Positions 16,450 through 25,460 of a DNA stretch of 64,000 bases are shown here, piece after piece (positions within the stretch are counted from its first letter, which is position 1; the number at the start of each line of letters is the position of its first letter). The stretch spans positions 1 through 64,000 of the forward strand of contig WRLU01000011.1 of assembly GCA_009777475.1 (NCBI GenBank), read 5' to 3'. The position numbers and the translations under genes are program-made. Below the pieces are notes generated by a model, which was given only the letters and a program-made list of their open reading frames with translations, had not been told where the DNA came from and searched no databases. The stretch comes from Oscillospiraceae bacterium. GTDB taxonomy: Bacteria; Bacillota; Clostridia; Oscillospirales; UBA929.

Positions 16450-17541
16450 TTATTCTCCAGCAATCTCCCCGTTAAAATTTATCGGCTCGTCAAAAGGGTT
16501 CATTTTTTCGTTTATCAGCTCATGGGCTTCCTGCTCAATAACACGAAGATAGGACAAGATCCCGGAAGGTTCGGTGGGAAGCGTGTGAAAACCCACACTG
16601 CCTTCATCGCCAATCCATTCGTAAACTTTTTCCAAAAGCCCTACCATCTCCCCGGTACTCATGCTGCTGGTTACCGATTCTGAGGCAATATCAATATAAC
16701 CCAAGGTATCTGAAAGGGTAAAGCTATCCTTGCATTTTTTGAGTACGGCCTTCAAGAATTCCTGCTGTGTTTTAATTCTGCCCCAGTCGTCACTGCTTCG
16801 CCCTTCGGTGCCATATCCGCTGAAGCTAGAACCATATCCCCGGAAACGCACCAGCATTAGTGCCTTATTGCCGTCAAGGGTCTGCAGCCCGGGCTGAAGG
16901 TCAATTCTCGTCCCCAATGTCATGCCTCTCCCTTGCTGCATGCGTATGGGTACGTCAAACTCCACCCCGCCAATCATATCTACCAATTTAGCAAAGCCCT
17001 GTAGGCCTAGTCCGACATAATGCTTGGGTTCATAGCCGATAAGTGCGGCAACCTCTTTCCTCAGGGCATTGTAACCGTTCTTATAACGCTCTTCCTTTGA
17101 ATCTGCCGGGCTGTTGTAGCCTGCTGAGAACGCGGCGTTAATTTTTTTGTTCGTGCGTGTTGCTGTTTCGACCCTGGTATCCCGGGGGATACCCATTATA
17201 TTGACTGTTTCCTTCTTGGTGTCAATGCAGGCAACCATAATAGTGTCGGTGTTGCTGCCGTCATTTTCCGCAGCGATCAATATGGTGTAGATACCATCTC
17301 TCCCATCAGTTCTGCTGACTATGTTGTGAGGGTTATTATCGAGGTCTACCTCACCTACGCCCCCGGCAGGCGGGCGAACCCAGGTACGCAGGGCTAAGAA
17401 GGTTGCAGCCAAAACCCCCACAAAGGATATTGTTGCAATTAAAGCGGCACGCTTTTTTCTGCGTTGCCTAGCGGCAGATCTCCTGCGTCCGGAAGGTTTT
17501 CCAGTGTCAATTCGTTTCCCTTTGGATCTCGCTGTGCTCAT
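16450..17541 (-). CDS. LytR-CpsA-Psr family glycopolymer-peptidoglycan ligase
   Basis: LCP proteins attach teichoic acids or capsule polymers to peptidoglycan at the outer membrane face. The 363-residue protein has a basic cytosolic N-terminus (KGKR, RRSAARQRRKKR), one membrane segment (about 32-50) and the LCP domain: TDTIMVACID, GIPRDTRVE with the catalytic Arg, NKKINAAFSAG and YVGLGLQGFAKLVDMIGGV. It stands alone between the Ca2+ ATPase and a surface-protein gene, behind its own promoter. The target polymer cannot be told from the sequence. Confidence 0.92.
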   Translation of the reverse strand: MSTARSKGKRIDTGKPSGRRRSAARQRRKKRAALIATISFVGVLAATFLALRTWVRPPAGGVGEVDLDNNPHNIVSRTDGRDGIYTILIAAENDGSNTDTIMVACIDTKKETVNIMGIPRDTRVETATRTNKKINAAFSAGYNSPADSKEERYKNGYNALRKEVAALIGYEPKHYVGLGLQGFAKLVDMIGGVEFDVPIRMQQGRGMTLGTRIDLQPGLQTLDGNKALMLVRFRGYGSSFSGYGTEGRSSDDWGRIKTQQEFLKAVLKKCKDSFTLSDTLGYIDIASESVTSSMSTGEMVGLLEKVYEWIGDEGSVGFHTLPTEPSGILSYLRVIEQEAHELINEKMNPFDEPINFNGEIAGE

Positions 17542-17577
17542 AAGTACATAACCTCAATTCCAAATAGTATACGAGTA

Positions 17578-17606
17578 ATCATACTATACTTTTCGGCAGA
17601 TTTCAA
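17578..17606 (-). promoter_or_regulatory. Promoter of the LCP gene
   Basis: Minus strand TTGAAA (17606-17601), 17-bp spacer, TATGAT (17583-17578), about 36 bp before the start codon. Confidence 0.65.
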
Positions 17607-17644
17607 GTATTTTTTGCGGTAACTTATTTCTGGGAAGTTATTTC

Positions 17645-20239
17645 TTAACCGAATACTTTAATCGTAGTCTTTTTGCTAATTTTGATTTTTTTGTTTTTAT
17701 TAGGATTTATTTTTTTGCTTTTTAAGGTTGGTTTTTTACCGTTTGTTGTATAATATAATGTGGTGTTTTTTGGTGCTTTCAGTGTAATTCTTGTCCCTTT
17801 TTTCACGGTTCGCGATTTGGGGATTTGCTTTGTGGTAAGTTTCGGCGTTTGTTTCAACGTTGGTTTCGGTGTTGGTTTCGGCGTCGATGGTGTTGATGGC
17901 GTTGGTGGTGTTGTTATCGTAATTGTAGCAGTGCCGGCTTTTGTTTGGTCTGTTGTTGCCATTGCCGTTACTGTTAAATTTTTGGCTGTTTCGTTTGCAG
18001 CTATGGTTAATTTGCCAGAGGAATCTATTTTTGTATTTGCACTCTTTTGTCCGCTAACACTCCATTTTACCGTTTGTACTGCCGTTTGTGGCAGTACGGC
18101 AGCTGAAAATACTAGAGTTTCTCCTTTTTTTACAGTAGCCGTTTTTGGGGAAACGGTTATACTTGTAACGTCATCGGGCTTTACTGTTAATTCTACTGCA
18201 TTACTTACTTGCGTTTGTTCCTTTTTGGATTTTGCCAGTATATTTGTATTTGTGACGATAACATAATAATATGTTGTCCCTAACGCATGAATCGGTGCTG
18301 CATACGTTTCTCCTGTAGCACCATCTATTATTGTTCCGCCACTATTGCTGTTTACATTGTTACGATACCACTGATAGCTTAAATCGCCGCTATCTGGTGC
18401 GGTTGCTGTTACGGCTAATGTATGTGTGTTACCAATGAACACATTTGCAGATTGCGGTTGTTGGTTGATAATTGGTGCTGCCGCGTTGATGGGGTATACT
18501 GTTAGTTTAGATGTTACTTCTATTTCCTGCGGACTGGCTGCAAAATTGTTATTTTCTCCTGTGGTTAATTTTATGATAAAATCACCGAATTTGGTTACGG
18601 TTAATTTGCCGTCTGCAATCTCGCCAACACCTGTACTTTCGGCTTCGATAGTATAGGTTGGTGTTGCATTGCTACGAAGTGTAAATAACTTTGCAAGTTC
18701 TTCAAGAGAAATAGGGTCTTTGTCATATTCTATGGAATGTATTCCGTCATCACCCTCATTAAATGGTATGATTTTATTTCCTGTTATTTCCCATTCCGTG
18801 GACTTGATATCTATAGTACCGTAGTTATTTATAGTTCCATTAGTGTTATTAAAGGGTTTGTTGATTTCTATCGTACCGTAGTTATTTATAGTTCCATTAG
18901 TGTTATTAAAGGGTTTGTTGATTTCTATCGTAGCGTTATTATCAATGGTACCATGGTTGATGATACTAGCTTGATTGATAATACTGCCGTTGTTGATGAT
19001 ACGACCGATATTGTGAATATAATTAGTCGTATCAGTAGCCAGTATTGTGTTGTTTGGGATAATCAATGTTTTATTTGCGTGAATAGTTAAATATAAACCG
19101 TTCGGTATGGTTACAGTTTCATCTTGCGGTATAGTAATGCTGTCGCCATAAAATGCCGTGCTGCTCGTGTGAACTAAAATTCCTTTTGTTTTGTTGGTTT
19201 CATCCATATCCATTCTGTTCATATTCCCTTTTGCAAACACAATACAGTCACCGTTTATTTCTAATGAACCTCCTTTACCGTATTCAGCACCGCCGATACC
19301 TGCACCACCACTGCCACTGCCTGTACTAGCAGTCCCACCAGTTGCGGTAACAATCCCGCCTTTTATGGTAATATTTCCACCGCTACCAGAGGGACCGCCA
19401 CCGCCGATACCTGCACCAGTACCCGCACCAGTTGCAGTAACACTTCCACCCTCTATGGTGATGATTCCGCCGTTTATATCGTTATTCATTGTATTACCAC
19501 TACCAATACCAGACCCACCAAGATCGCCAGTACCACCAGGCCCTCCCATTGCGGTAATTTTGCCCCCTTTTATGGTGGTGTTACCACCCGATGCACCTGA
19601 GTAGCTTCCTCCTACACCTGTACCGCCACCGATACCTGCGGCACCGTTTATACCACCCTTTGCTATAATTTCTCCACTGTTTATGATAATAGTACCAGAA
19701 GCTTCAGCATCCTCACCACCAGTAGTAGAAGCGTTACCACCAATTCCCGCACCTGAGTTGCCGCCTGTAACCGTTAATTTACCCGAACCGTCTATAGTAA
19801 GTTTCGTATTTTCAGGCACGTTTATTCCGGCACAGTAAGCTCCTCCTGTAAGCGTGTTCTCACCCACAAGTGTAAGCGTTAAGTCTGTATTGGGATTTGT
19901 ATTCGGAGTTAGTGCAAGGGCGGATTTGTTTCCAGCGGTTGCGGTGAGGAAAACATTATCTAACGTAATATTTGCTTTTGCACCTGCTTTTACTACAATA
20001 AATTTTCTTTCTGCCGTACCAGTTATCGCAATATTCGCACCGTCCTGCACAGTCAAGGTTGAATTTTCCCATGTGGCTTTATGGGCTGTATCCTCATTGT
20101 CCCAATCTTCGGTTTCGAGATCAAACGTACCAGTAGGCTCGTTTTCCTCGGCATACGCTATAGGCGTAAACGTTGGAAATAAAGATAAAACCATGGTTAG
20201 TATCATAAATAAAGATAAAACTTGTTTTTTGCTATACAT
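17645..20239 (-). CDS. Secreted Gly/Asn-repeat surface protein with Ig-like domains
   Basis: An 864-residue exported protein of unknown binding target. A signal peptide with likely cleavage after AYA (about residue 30) is followed by a beta-helix-like region full of GAGIGG and GGxITA(T/M)GG repeats (about 140-340), then Asn-rich short repeats (about 395-470) including a 19-residue unit repeated exactly. After this come an Ig-like domain (PQSANVFIGNTHTLAV, YQWYRN), a Big_2-like domain (VSPKTATVKKGETLVFSA), a Thr/Pro/Lys linker and a C-terminal CHB_HEX-like piece (LYYTTNGKKPT) that ends abruptly at IKVFG. No LPxTG sorting signal is seen. It may attach by the basic tail or stay secreted. Confidence 0.75.
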   Translation of the reverse strand: MYSKKQVLSLFMILTMVLSLFPTFTPIAYAEENEPTGTFDLETEDWDNEDTAHKATWENSTLTVQDGANIAITGTAERKFIVVKAGAKANITLDNVFLTATAGNKSALALTPNTNPNTDLTLTLVGENTLTGGAYCAGINVPENTKLTIDGSGKLTVTGGNSGAGIGGNASTTGGEDAEASGTIIINSGEIIAKGGINGAAGIGGGTGVGGSYSGASGGNTTIKGGKITAMGGPGGTGDLGGSGIGSGNTMNNDINGGIITIEGGSVTATGAGTGAGIGGGGPSGSGGNITIKGGIVTATGGTASTGSGSGGAGIGGAEYGKGGSLEINGDCIVFAKGNMNRMDMDETNKTKGILVHTSSTAFYGDSITIPQDETVTIPNGLYLTIHANKTLIIPNNTILATDTTNYIHNIGRIINNGSIINQASIINHGTIDNNATIEINKPFNNTNGTINNYGTIEINKPFNNTNGTINNYGTIDIKSTEWEITGNKIIPFNEGDDGIHSIEYDKDPISLEELAKLFTLRSNATPTYTIEAESTGVGEIADGKLTVTKFGDFIIKLTTGENNNFAASPQEIEVTSKLTVYPINAAAPIINQQPQSANVFIGNTHTLAVTATAPDSGDLSYQWYRNNVNSNSGGTIIDGATGETYAAPIHALGTTYYYVIVTNTNILAKSKKEQTQVSNAVELTVKPDDVTSITVSPKTATVKKGETLVFSAAVLPQTAVQTVKWSVSGQKSANTKIDSSGKLTIAANETAKNLTVTAMATTDQTKAGTATITITTPPTPSTPSTPKPTPKPTLKQTPKLTTKQIPKSRTVKKGTRITLKAPKNTTLYYTTNGKKPTLKSKKINPNKNKKIKISKKTTIKVFG
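18816..18929 (-). repeat. 57-bp tandem repeat, two copies
   Basis: Positions 18816-18872 and 18873-18929 are identical in-frame copies coding for a 19-residue Asn/Thr/Gly unit (EINKPFNNTNGTINNYGTI). Further partial variants flank them. Such repeats can expand or contract by slippage. Confidence 0.85.
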
Positions 20240-20358
20240 TATGTAGCTACCTCCTCATTCTACAAGAAAAATCCACTCCTCACCTCAGTGTGTCATACCC
20301 TAATCTCATTTGTCAACTCCCCCCAAATTTTACCTTTTTGCAATGTTGGCAAGGGGGA

Positions 20359-22920
20359 CTAGCCCTGCCGTTTATGACGCTTACCTGTTCCTGAAGGCGA
20401 AATACCATCATCCTCAGGGCTGTTTTGAGGTGTTGTGTTTGTTTCGTTGTCTTGGCTTAGTGTTCCGGTAATTTTCATTCGTTTAGGTCCGCGTGCCTGT
20501 AACACTCCTCTTAAAGCCTCTTTTCTTACAAGCCCTACCATTTCAGAGAACATAGCAAACGCTTCTTTTCTGTATTCCTGCAATGGGTCAATCTGTCCAT
20601 ACGCCCTCAGGTGTATCCCTTCGCGTAATTCCTGCATAGCATCAACAAAATCCATCCAATGCCGATCAACTGCCCCTAGCAGTGCCCGGCTGCATACTTG
20701 CCTCATGTTTTCTGCGCCTATCGATTCTTTCTTGGCGTGTAAAAGCTCTTTAACACGATTCATAAGCATTTCGCATACATCATCGGCAGGTCCTTCCCAT
20801 TCGGCTCCGGAGTCTTTGAATTCTTTTAGTTTTAGTCCCATACCGTCAAGGGCAAAGGCAATATCGTCCATTTGCTCAGAGTCAAGATAGCCGTCTTCAA
20901 ATTCTCCGCTCTCTCCGGCAGCCTCATATACCTTGTCGCCGATAAGCTCATTCGCCAGGTCCAAGATTTTTTCTTCAATGCTTTCACCGCTCAGCACCTT
21001 TTTTCGCTGAGCGTAGATAATATTTCTCTGATGATTTAAAACATCGTCATACGCAAGCAAGTATTTTCTGTCTGCAAAATGCTGAGACTCGACTCTTTTT
21101 TGGGCGGTTTCTATAGCCCCGATTAAAGAAGGGTCTTCTATCGGAGTATTTTCATCCCATTCAAAAGCTTCAAGCATTTCGGCAAGCCGGCTGCCGCCGT
21201 ACAGCCGCGGCAGATCATCTTCCATCGAAAGAAAAAACATAGAAGCACCGGGATCGCCCTGTCTTCCAGCCCGACCGCGCAGCTGATTGTCAATACGGCG
21301 TGCCTCGTGCCGCTCGGTGCCTATGACAAGCAATCCGCCCAGCTCCTTAATTTTTTCAGCCTCATCCGGATTTCCCCCGCCTAATATTATGTCTGTGCCT
21401 CTGCCTGCCATATTGGTGGAGATAGTTACCGCACCCAAACGCCCTGCCTGCGCTATGATTTTGGCTTCCCTTTCATGCTCCTTGGCGTTCAAAACAACGT
21501 GTTGTATGTTTTCTGATTTCAACATTGAGGATAGAATTTCGCTCATTTCAACAGAGACTGTGCCTGCCAAAACCGGTTGCCCATCTTGGCGGGAATCCTT
21601 GATTTGCTCAACTACAGCGCGCAATTTGCCTTTTTTAGTCAAATATACCGTATCATCAAAATCTTGTCGTATCATCGGTTCGTTTGTCGGTATCTCAATG
21701 ACATCGAGCTTATAGATAGACATAAACTCGCCCCCCTCGGTAGCGGCAGTCCCGGTCATTCCGGAGAGCTTATCGTACATGCGAAAATAATTTTGCAGGG
21801 TAACAGTCGCCAGGGTTTTATCCTCTTGCTCTATATCCAGTCTTTCCTTGGCTTCAAGAGCCTGATGCAATCCATCGGAGTAACGGCGATCGGGCATCAT
21901 CCTCCCGGTAAACTCGTCCACTAAGACAATGCCCTCTTCACCTACTACATAATCCACATCCCGTCTTTTCACCCCATGGGCAATTAACGCCTGCTGAAGG
22001 TGATGGTAGAGGGTTGTATTTTCTTCATCAGTGAGGTTTTCCACACCAAAAAATTCTTCAGCCTTTTCCACTCCGTGGCGGGTTAACATGACAGTTTTTG
22101 TTTTTTCGTCAACAATATAATCCTCAGAGGCCTGCTCATAATCCAACTGCGGATCCAGTGCGGCTATCCGTAACCTTGAAAGACCTGCGGCAAAGCCGTT
22201 GACCTTGGCGTACAAATTGTCCGGCTCCTCACCCTCACCGCTTATAATCAACGGAGTGCGTGCCTCATCAATAAGAATAGAATCTATTTCATCTACAATG
22301 GCGAATGTATGCCCGCGCTGTACAATTTCTTCCTTGTTTGTAGCCATGTTGTCGCGCAGATAATCAAAGCCGAACTCATTGTTGGTGCCATAGGTAATAT
22401 CGGCATCATATGCAGCCTTCCGGGCGGCATCATCACTGCCTTCAAGAATAACGCCTACCGACATCCCAAGAAACTTATATATACCGCCCATCCATTCGCT
22501 GTGGAATTTAGCCAAGTAATCATTTACAGTAACAACATGAACCCCTTTTCCGGTCAGGGCATTAAGATAAGCCGGCATGGCGGAGGCCAATGTTTTGCCC
22601 TCGCCGGTTTTCATTTCGGCAATACGCCCTTGGTGAAGGACAATTCCGCCGATAATTTGTACCCTGAAGGGCTTTTGCCTAAGGACACGTACCGCCGTTT
22701 CCCTCACGGCGGCAAAAGCCTCGGGCATAATACTATCAAGGGCTTCGCCCTTGGCAAGCCGTTGCTTGAATTCCCCGGTTTTAGCCTGTAGCTCTTGGTC
22801 GGACAATTTTTGATATTCACCGTCCAGCAACTCGATAAGGTCTACAACAGGACGCAGCTTTTTAATAGCGCGCTTAGAGCTAGGGGCAAAAAGTTTTTTC
22901 AAAATACTGTTCTCAGACAT
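20359..22920 (-). CDS. secA: Preprotein translocase ATPase SecA
   Basis: SecA drives secretory proteins through SecYEG. The 853-residue protein is complete: helicase-like nucleotide fold with MKTGEGKTLASAMPAYLN (Walker A, about 100), DEIDSILIDEARTPLIISG, the preprotein-crosslinking domain, the second motor domain (ISTNMAGRGTDIILGGGN, QLRGRAGRQGDPGAS) and the helical scaffold. The C-terminus ends in a Ser/Gly/basic tail (GTGKRHKRQG) and lacks the Cys-rich zinc-binding motif found in many SecA proteins. No hpf or prfB lies next to it. Confidence 0.96.
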   Translation of the reverse strand: MSENSILKKLFAPSSKRAIKKLRPVVDLIELLDGEYQKLSDQELQAKTGEFKQRLAKGEALDSIMPEAFAAVRETAVRVLRQKPFRVQIIGGIVLHQGRIAEMKTGEGKTLASAMPAYLNALTGKGVHVVTVNDYLAKFHSEWMGGIYKFLGMSVGVILEGSDDAARKAAYDADITYGTNNEFGFDYLRDNMATNKEEIVQRGHTFAIVDEIDSILIDEARTPLIISGEGEEPDNLYAKVNGFAAGLSRLRIAALDPQLDYEQASEDYIVDEKTKTVMLTRHGVEKAEEFFGVENLTDEENTTLYHHLQQALIAHGVKRRDVDYVVGEEGIVLVDEFTGRMMPDRRYSDGLHQALEAKERLDIEQEDKTLATVTLQNYFRMYDKLSGMTGTAATEGGEFMSIYKLDVIEIPTNEPMIRQDFDDTVYLTKKGKLRAVVEQIKDSRQDGQPVLAGTVSVEMSEILSSMLKSENIQHVVLNAKEHEREAKIIAQAGRLGAVTISTNMAGRGTDIILGGGNPDEAEKIKELGGLLVIGTERHEARRIDNQLRGRAGRQGDPGASMFFLSMEDDLPRLYGGSRLAEMLEAFEWDENTPIEDPSLIGAIETAQKRVESQHFADRKYLLAYDDVLNHQRNIIYAQRKKVLSGESIEEKILDLANELIGDKVYEAAGESGEFEDGYLDSEQMDDIAFALDGMGLKLKEFKDSGAEWEGPADDVCEMLMNRVKELLHAKKESIGAENMRQVCSRALLGAVDRHWMDFVDAMQELREGIHLRAYGQIDPLQEYRKEAFAMFSEMVGLVRKEALRGVLQARGPKRMKITGTLSQDNETNTTPQNSPEDDGISPSGTGKRHKRQG

Positions 22921-22967
22921 ACGAAAACCTCCAACTTAGAGTTATGGGTGTCTTAACAAAAAATTAC

Positions 22968-24125
22968 TCAATGCTTACTGCGGGAAGCATCTCCCTGTTC
23001 CTTTGTTTGCAGATATTCCTCCAAGAGGGTTTTGAGTACGTTTACTATAGGTACGGCAAAAATCATTCCGGCGATCCCGCCTATCGCCCCGCCGATTGAT
23101 ATTCCAAGGATAATTATGATGGGGCTGATAGAAAACGCACTCTCCATAAGCTTAGGGCGTATAAGGTTGGCATCAAGCTGTTGCAGAAAGAGCAGGATAA
23201 TTGCAGCAATAAGGGCTGCCTCAGGTCCTTTATCGAAGGCCATAGCCGCAACAGCCGCCGCGGAGCCTATGATTGATCCAAAATAGGGTATGACATTAAC
23301 TATTGCGAGCATTACTGATAAAAGTATAGTATATGACGAACCAAGGGCACTGAACATAATGAAAACTAAGACACCAACGATGAGCGAATCCTGTAGCTGG
23401 CAGGATATATATTTGCGAAAGCTAGAGTCTGCAAGCTTGACGTATTTAATTACAAAATTCCGCTTTTTAGCCGAGCCTATAAGCCCGATTAACCTCCTTA
23501 CAAACTGTTTGATTTTATCTGATTCAATCAAAAAATAAATAGAAGAAATAACCATCAAAATAAGATTGAAAAGCCCATAGAAAAAGCTTGTAACATATCT
23601 GAATGAGCTAAACAATGTTGAAGAGTCAAGGTTGCCCGCCCATGACCTGATCTGCGATTGCCAGTCATATTGGGCAAGAGAATCACGCCACATATCAAAT
23701 TCCAGCGCGCCGAACGATGGGATGCTTTGAAGAAGTGCAATCAATTTCTCGGGGAAGGTGGGTAGATTTCTAATAAGATGCTCAATATTTTCGTAAAGGG
23801 CAGGTATAATTAAGCCTAGCAGGAAAATAACAATCAAAAGGGATGCCTGCAACATAATGAAAATACTGGCTGGGCGTGCAATTTTGCCAAGCCATGCTTT
23901 CTTGGATTTTGCAAGCTGCCTCTCTAGGCGTTTACAAGGGATATCAATGCAGTAAGCAATTAGGAAGCCTGCCAAAAAAGGATTAAGCACACGCATTATT
24001 TGATCCTTCCATGCTGTCACAGATGGAAAATCAAACAAGAGTTTATAGCTTATCAGTAGGCAGATCACTAACAGAAATACCTTGACAAAAATTCTGTTTC
24101 TCACAAATTCCCTGACCGTCATCAC
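22968..24125 (-). CDS. AI-2E family (YtvI/PerM-like) membrane permease
   Basis: A polytopic membrane protein of the AI-2E transporter family; members export small molecules or serve as Na+/H+ antiporters, and the substrate here cannot be given. The 385 residues show about seven to eight membrane segments: two near the N-terminus (13-32, 42-62), a soluble region after IPALYENIEHLI, and C-terminal helices including VIPYFGSIIGSAAAVAAMA and a Gly/Ile-rich stretch IIIILGISIGGAIGGIAGM. It lies between ychF and secA on the same strand. Confidence 0.85.
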   Translation of the reverse strand: MMTVREFVRNRIFVKVFLLVICLLISYKLLFDFPSVTAWKDQIMRVLNPFLAGFLIAYCIDIPCKRLERQLAKSKKAWLGKIARPASIFIMLQASLLIVIFLLGLIIPALYENIEHLIRNLPTFPEKLIALLQSIPSFGALEFDMWRDSLAQYDWQSQIRSWAGNLDSSTLFSSFRYVTSFFYGLFNLILMVISSIYFLIESDKIKQFVRRLIGLIGSAKKRNFVIKYVKLADSSFRKYISCQLQDSLIVGVLVFIMFSALGSSYTILLSVMLAIVNVIPYFGSIIGSAAAVAAMAFDKGPEAALIAAIILLFLQQLDANLIRPKLMESAFSISPIIIILGISIGGAIGGIAGMIFAVPIVNVLKTLLEEYLQTKEQGDASRSKH

Positions 24126-24143
24126 GCCCTTGGCTCACCCTTC

Positions 24144-25238
24144 CTATACATTAAATCTAAACAAAATCACATCGCCGTCCTGTACAATATACTCCTTGCC
24201 CTCGCTTCTTACAAGCCCCTTTTCCTTTGCCGAAGCCATACTGCCTGCCTGCATAAGCTCACTGAAGGCGATAGTCTCTGCACGGATAAAGCCCCTCTCA
24301 AAATCAGTGTGGATTTTCCCTGCCGCCTGTGGAGCGCGTAAGCCTTTGGGAATAGTCCATGCCCTCACCTCCGGCGGTCCGGCTGTTAAAAATGAAATTA
24401 ACCCCAAAAGAGAATAGGAAAGCTGAATCAGCCTGTCAAGCCCGGATCTTTCTAGCCCTAATTCACTTAAAAATTCAATCTTTTCTTCCCCTGACAGCTC
24501 GGAAATCTCACCTTCTAATTTGGCGCATATGGGAAATACGGCGGCACCCTCTGCCTCCGCTTGGCTCTTAAGTGCCAGAAAATAAGAATGTGTTTCCCTG
24601 TGAGCAAAATCGTCCTCACCCATATTGGCACAGTAAAGAACAGGCTTTGCCGAAAGCAAAGGGCATGAGGCTAAAATCTCCCTGCCCCTATCGTTCTCCG
24701 GATCAAAGCTGCGTGCCGGTTTGCCCTGGTCAAGATGCCTGCAAAGATTTGTGAACACTTCAGCTTCGGCCAAAAGAGCCTTGTTGCCCTTTGCAAGCTT
24801 TTGCGCCTTATCGGCACGTCTTTGAGATAGATCTAAATCAGCCAAGCACAGCTCCAGGTTTATAATTTCCACATCTCTCAAAGGGTCAGGGGCACTTTCA
24901 ACATGAACGATATTCTCATCGTCAAAACAGCGGACTACGTGCAAAAGAGCATCAACCTCGCGTATATGGGCCAAAAATTTGTTACCCAATCCCTCGCCCT
25001 TAGAGGCACCCTTGACAAGCCCGGCAATATCCGCAAGCTCCATTGCTGCTGGGGTAACCTTTTTTGGTGAGAACATTTCGGCTAGCCTGTCAAGCCTTTC
25101 ATCAGGCACCTGAACAACACCCATATTAGGTTCTATGGTGCAAAATGGATAGTTGGCAGATTCGGCCCCGGCGGCAGTTATTGCGTTAAACAGAGTGGAT
25201 TTGCCCACATTGGGCAGCCCCAAAATTCCAAGCTTCAT
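24144..25238 (-). CDS. ychF: Obg-related ATPase YchF
   Basis: A universally conserved P-loop protein that prefers ATP and binds ribosomes. The chosen ATG at 25238 gives [18 protein letters not shown], the normal YchF start; seven further codons are open upstream. The 364 residues contain the P-loop (NVGKSTLF), the switch region ([16 protein letters not shown]), [20 protein letters not shown], and a C-terminal TGS domain ([14 protein letters not shown], ending [12 protein letters not shown]). It has its own promoter. Confidence 0.95.
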   Translation of the reverse strand: MKLGILGLPNVGKSTLFNAITAAGAESANYPFCTIEPNMGVVQVPDERLDRLAEMFSPKKVTPAAMELADIAGLVKGASKGEGLGNKFLAHIREVDALLHVVRCFDDENIVHVESAPDPLRDVEIINLELCLADLDLSQRRADKAQKLAKGNKALLAEAEVFTNLCRHLDQGKPARSFDPENDRGREILASCPLLSAKPVLYCANMGEDDFAHRETHSYFLALKSQAEAEGAAVFPICAKLEGEISELSGEEKIEFLSELGLERSGLDRLIQLSYSLLGLISFLTAGPPEVRAWTIPKGLRAPQAAGKIHTDFERGFIRAETIAFSELMQAGSMASAKEKGLVRSEGKEYIVQDGDVILFRFNV

Positions 25239-25276
25239 ATATCGCACCCGCTCCTTCACACACAGCTTACCCCGAT

Positions 25277-25305
25277 ACTATATCACCGACAGCAATGTTT
25301 TTCAA
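25277..25305 (-). promoter_or_regulatory. Promoter of ychF
   Basis: Minus strand TTGAAA (25305-25300), 17-bp spacer, TATAGT (25282-25277). The rest of the 222-bp gap to the RCC1-protein gene holds a CCGCCTG/CAGGCGG inverted repeat (about 25400-25436) without a T-run. Confidence 0.7.
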
Positions 25306-25460
25306 TAGGCAAATAGGCAAACTCATTTGCACCATGGCAATCTGAACCGCCTTCATGCGATTGCTGTAAAAACCCTCCTGGAATATAGCTTTACCGCCTG
25401 CCATGGGCGGACAACCCTGGTCAGGCGGCAAAGGCTGGGGGGTATACAGATACAGTGCTT

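Noticed and set aside
19191..19604. Plus-strand Pro-rich frame inside the surface-protein gene
   Set aside because: It is the reverse complement of Gly-rich repeats; the signal peptide, start and domain order support the minus-strand gene.
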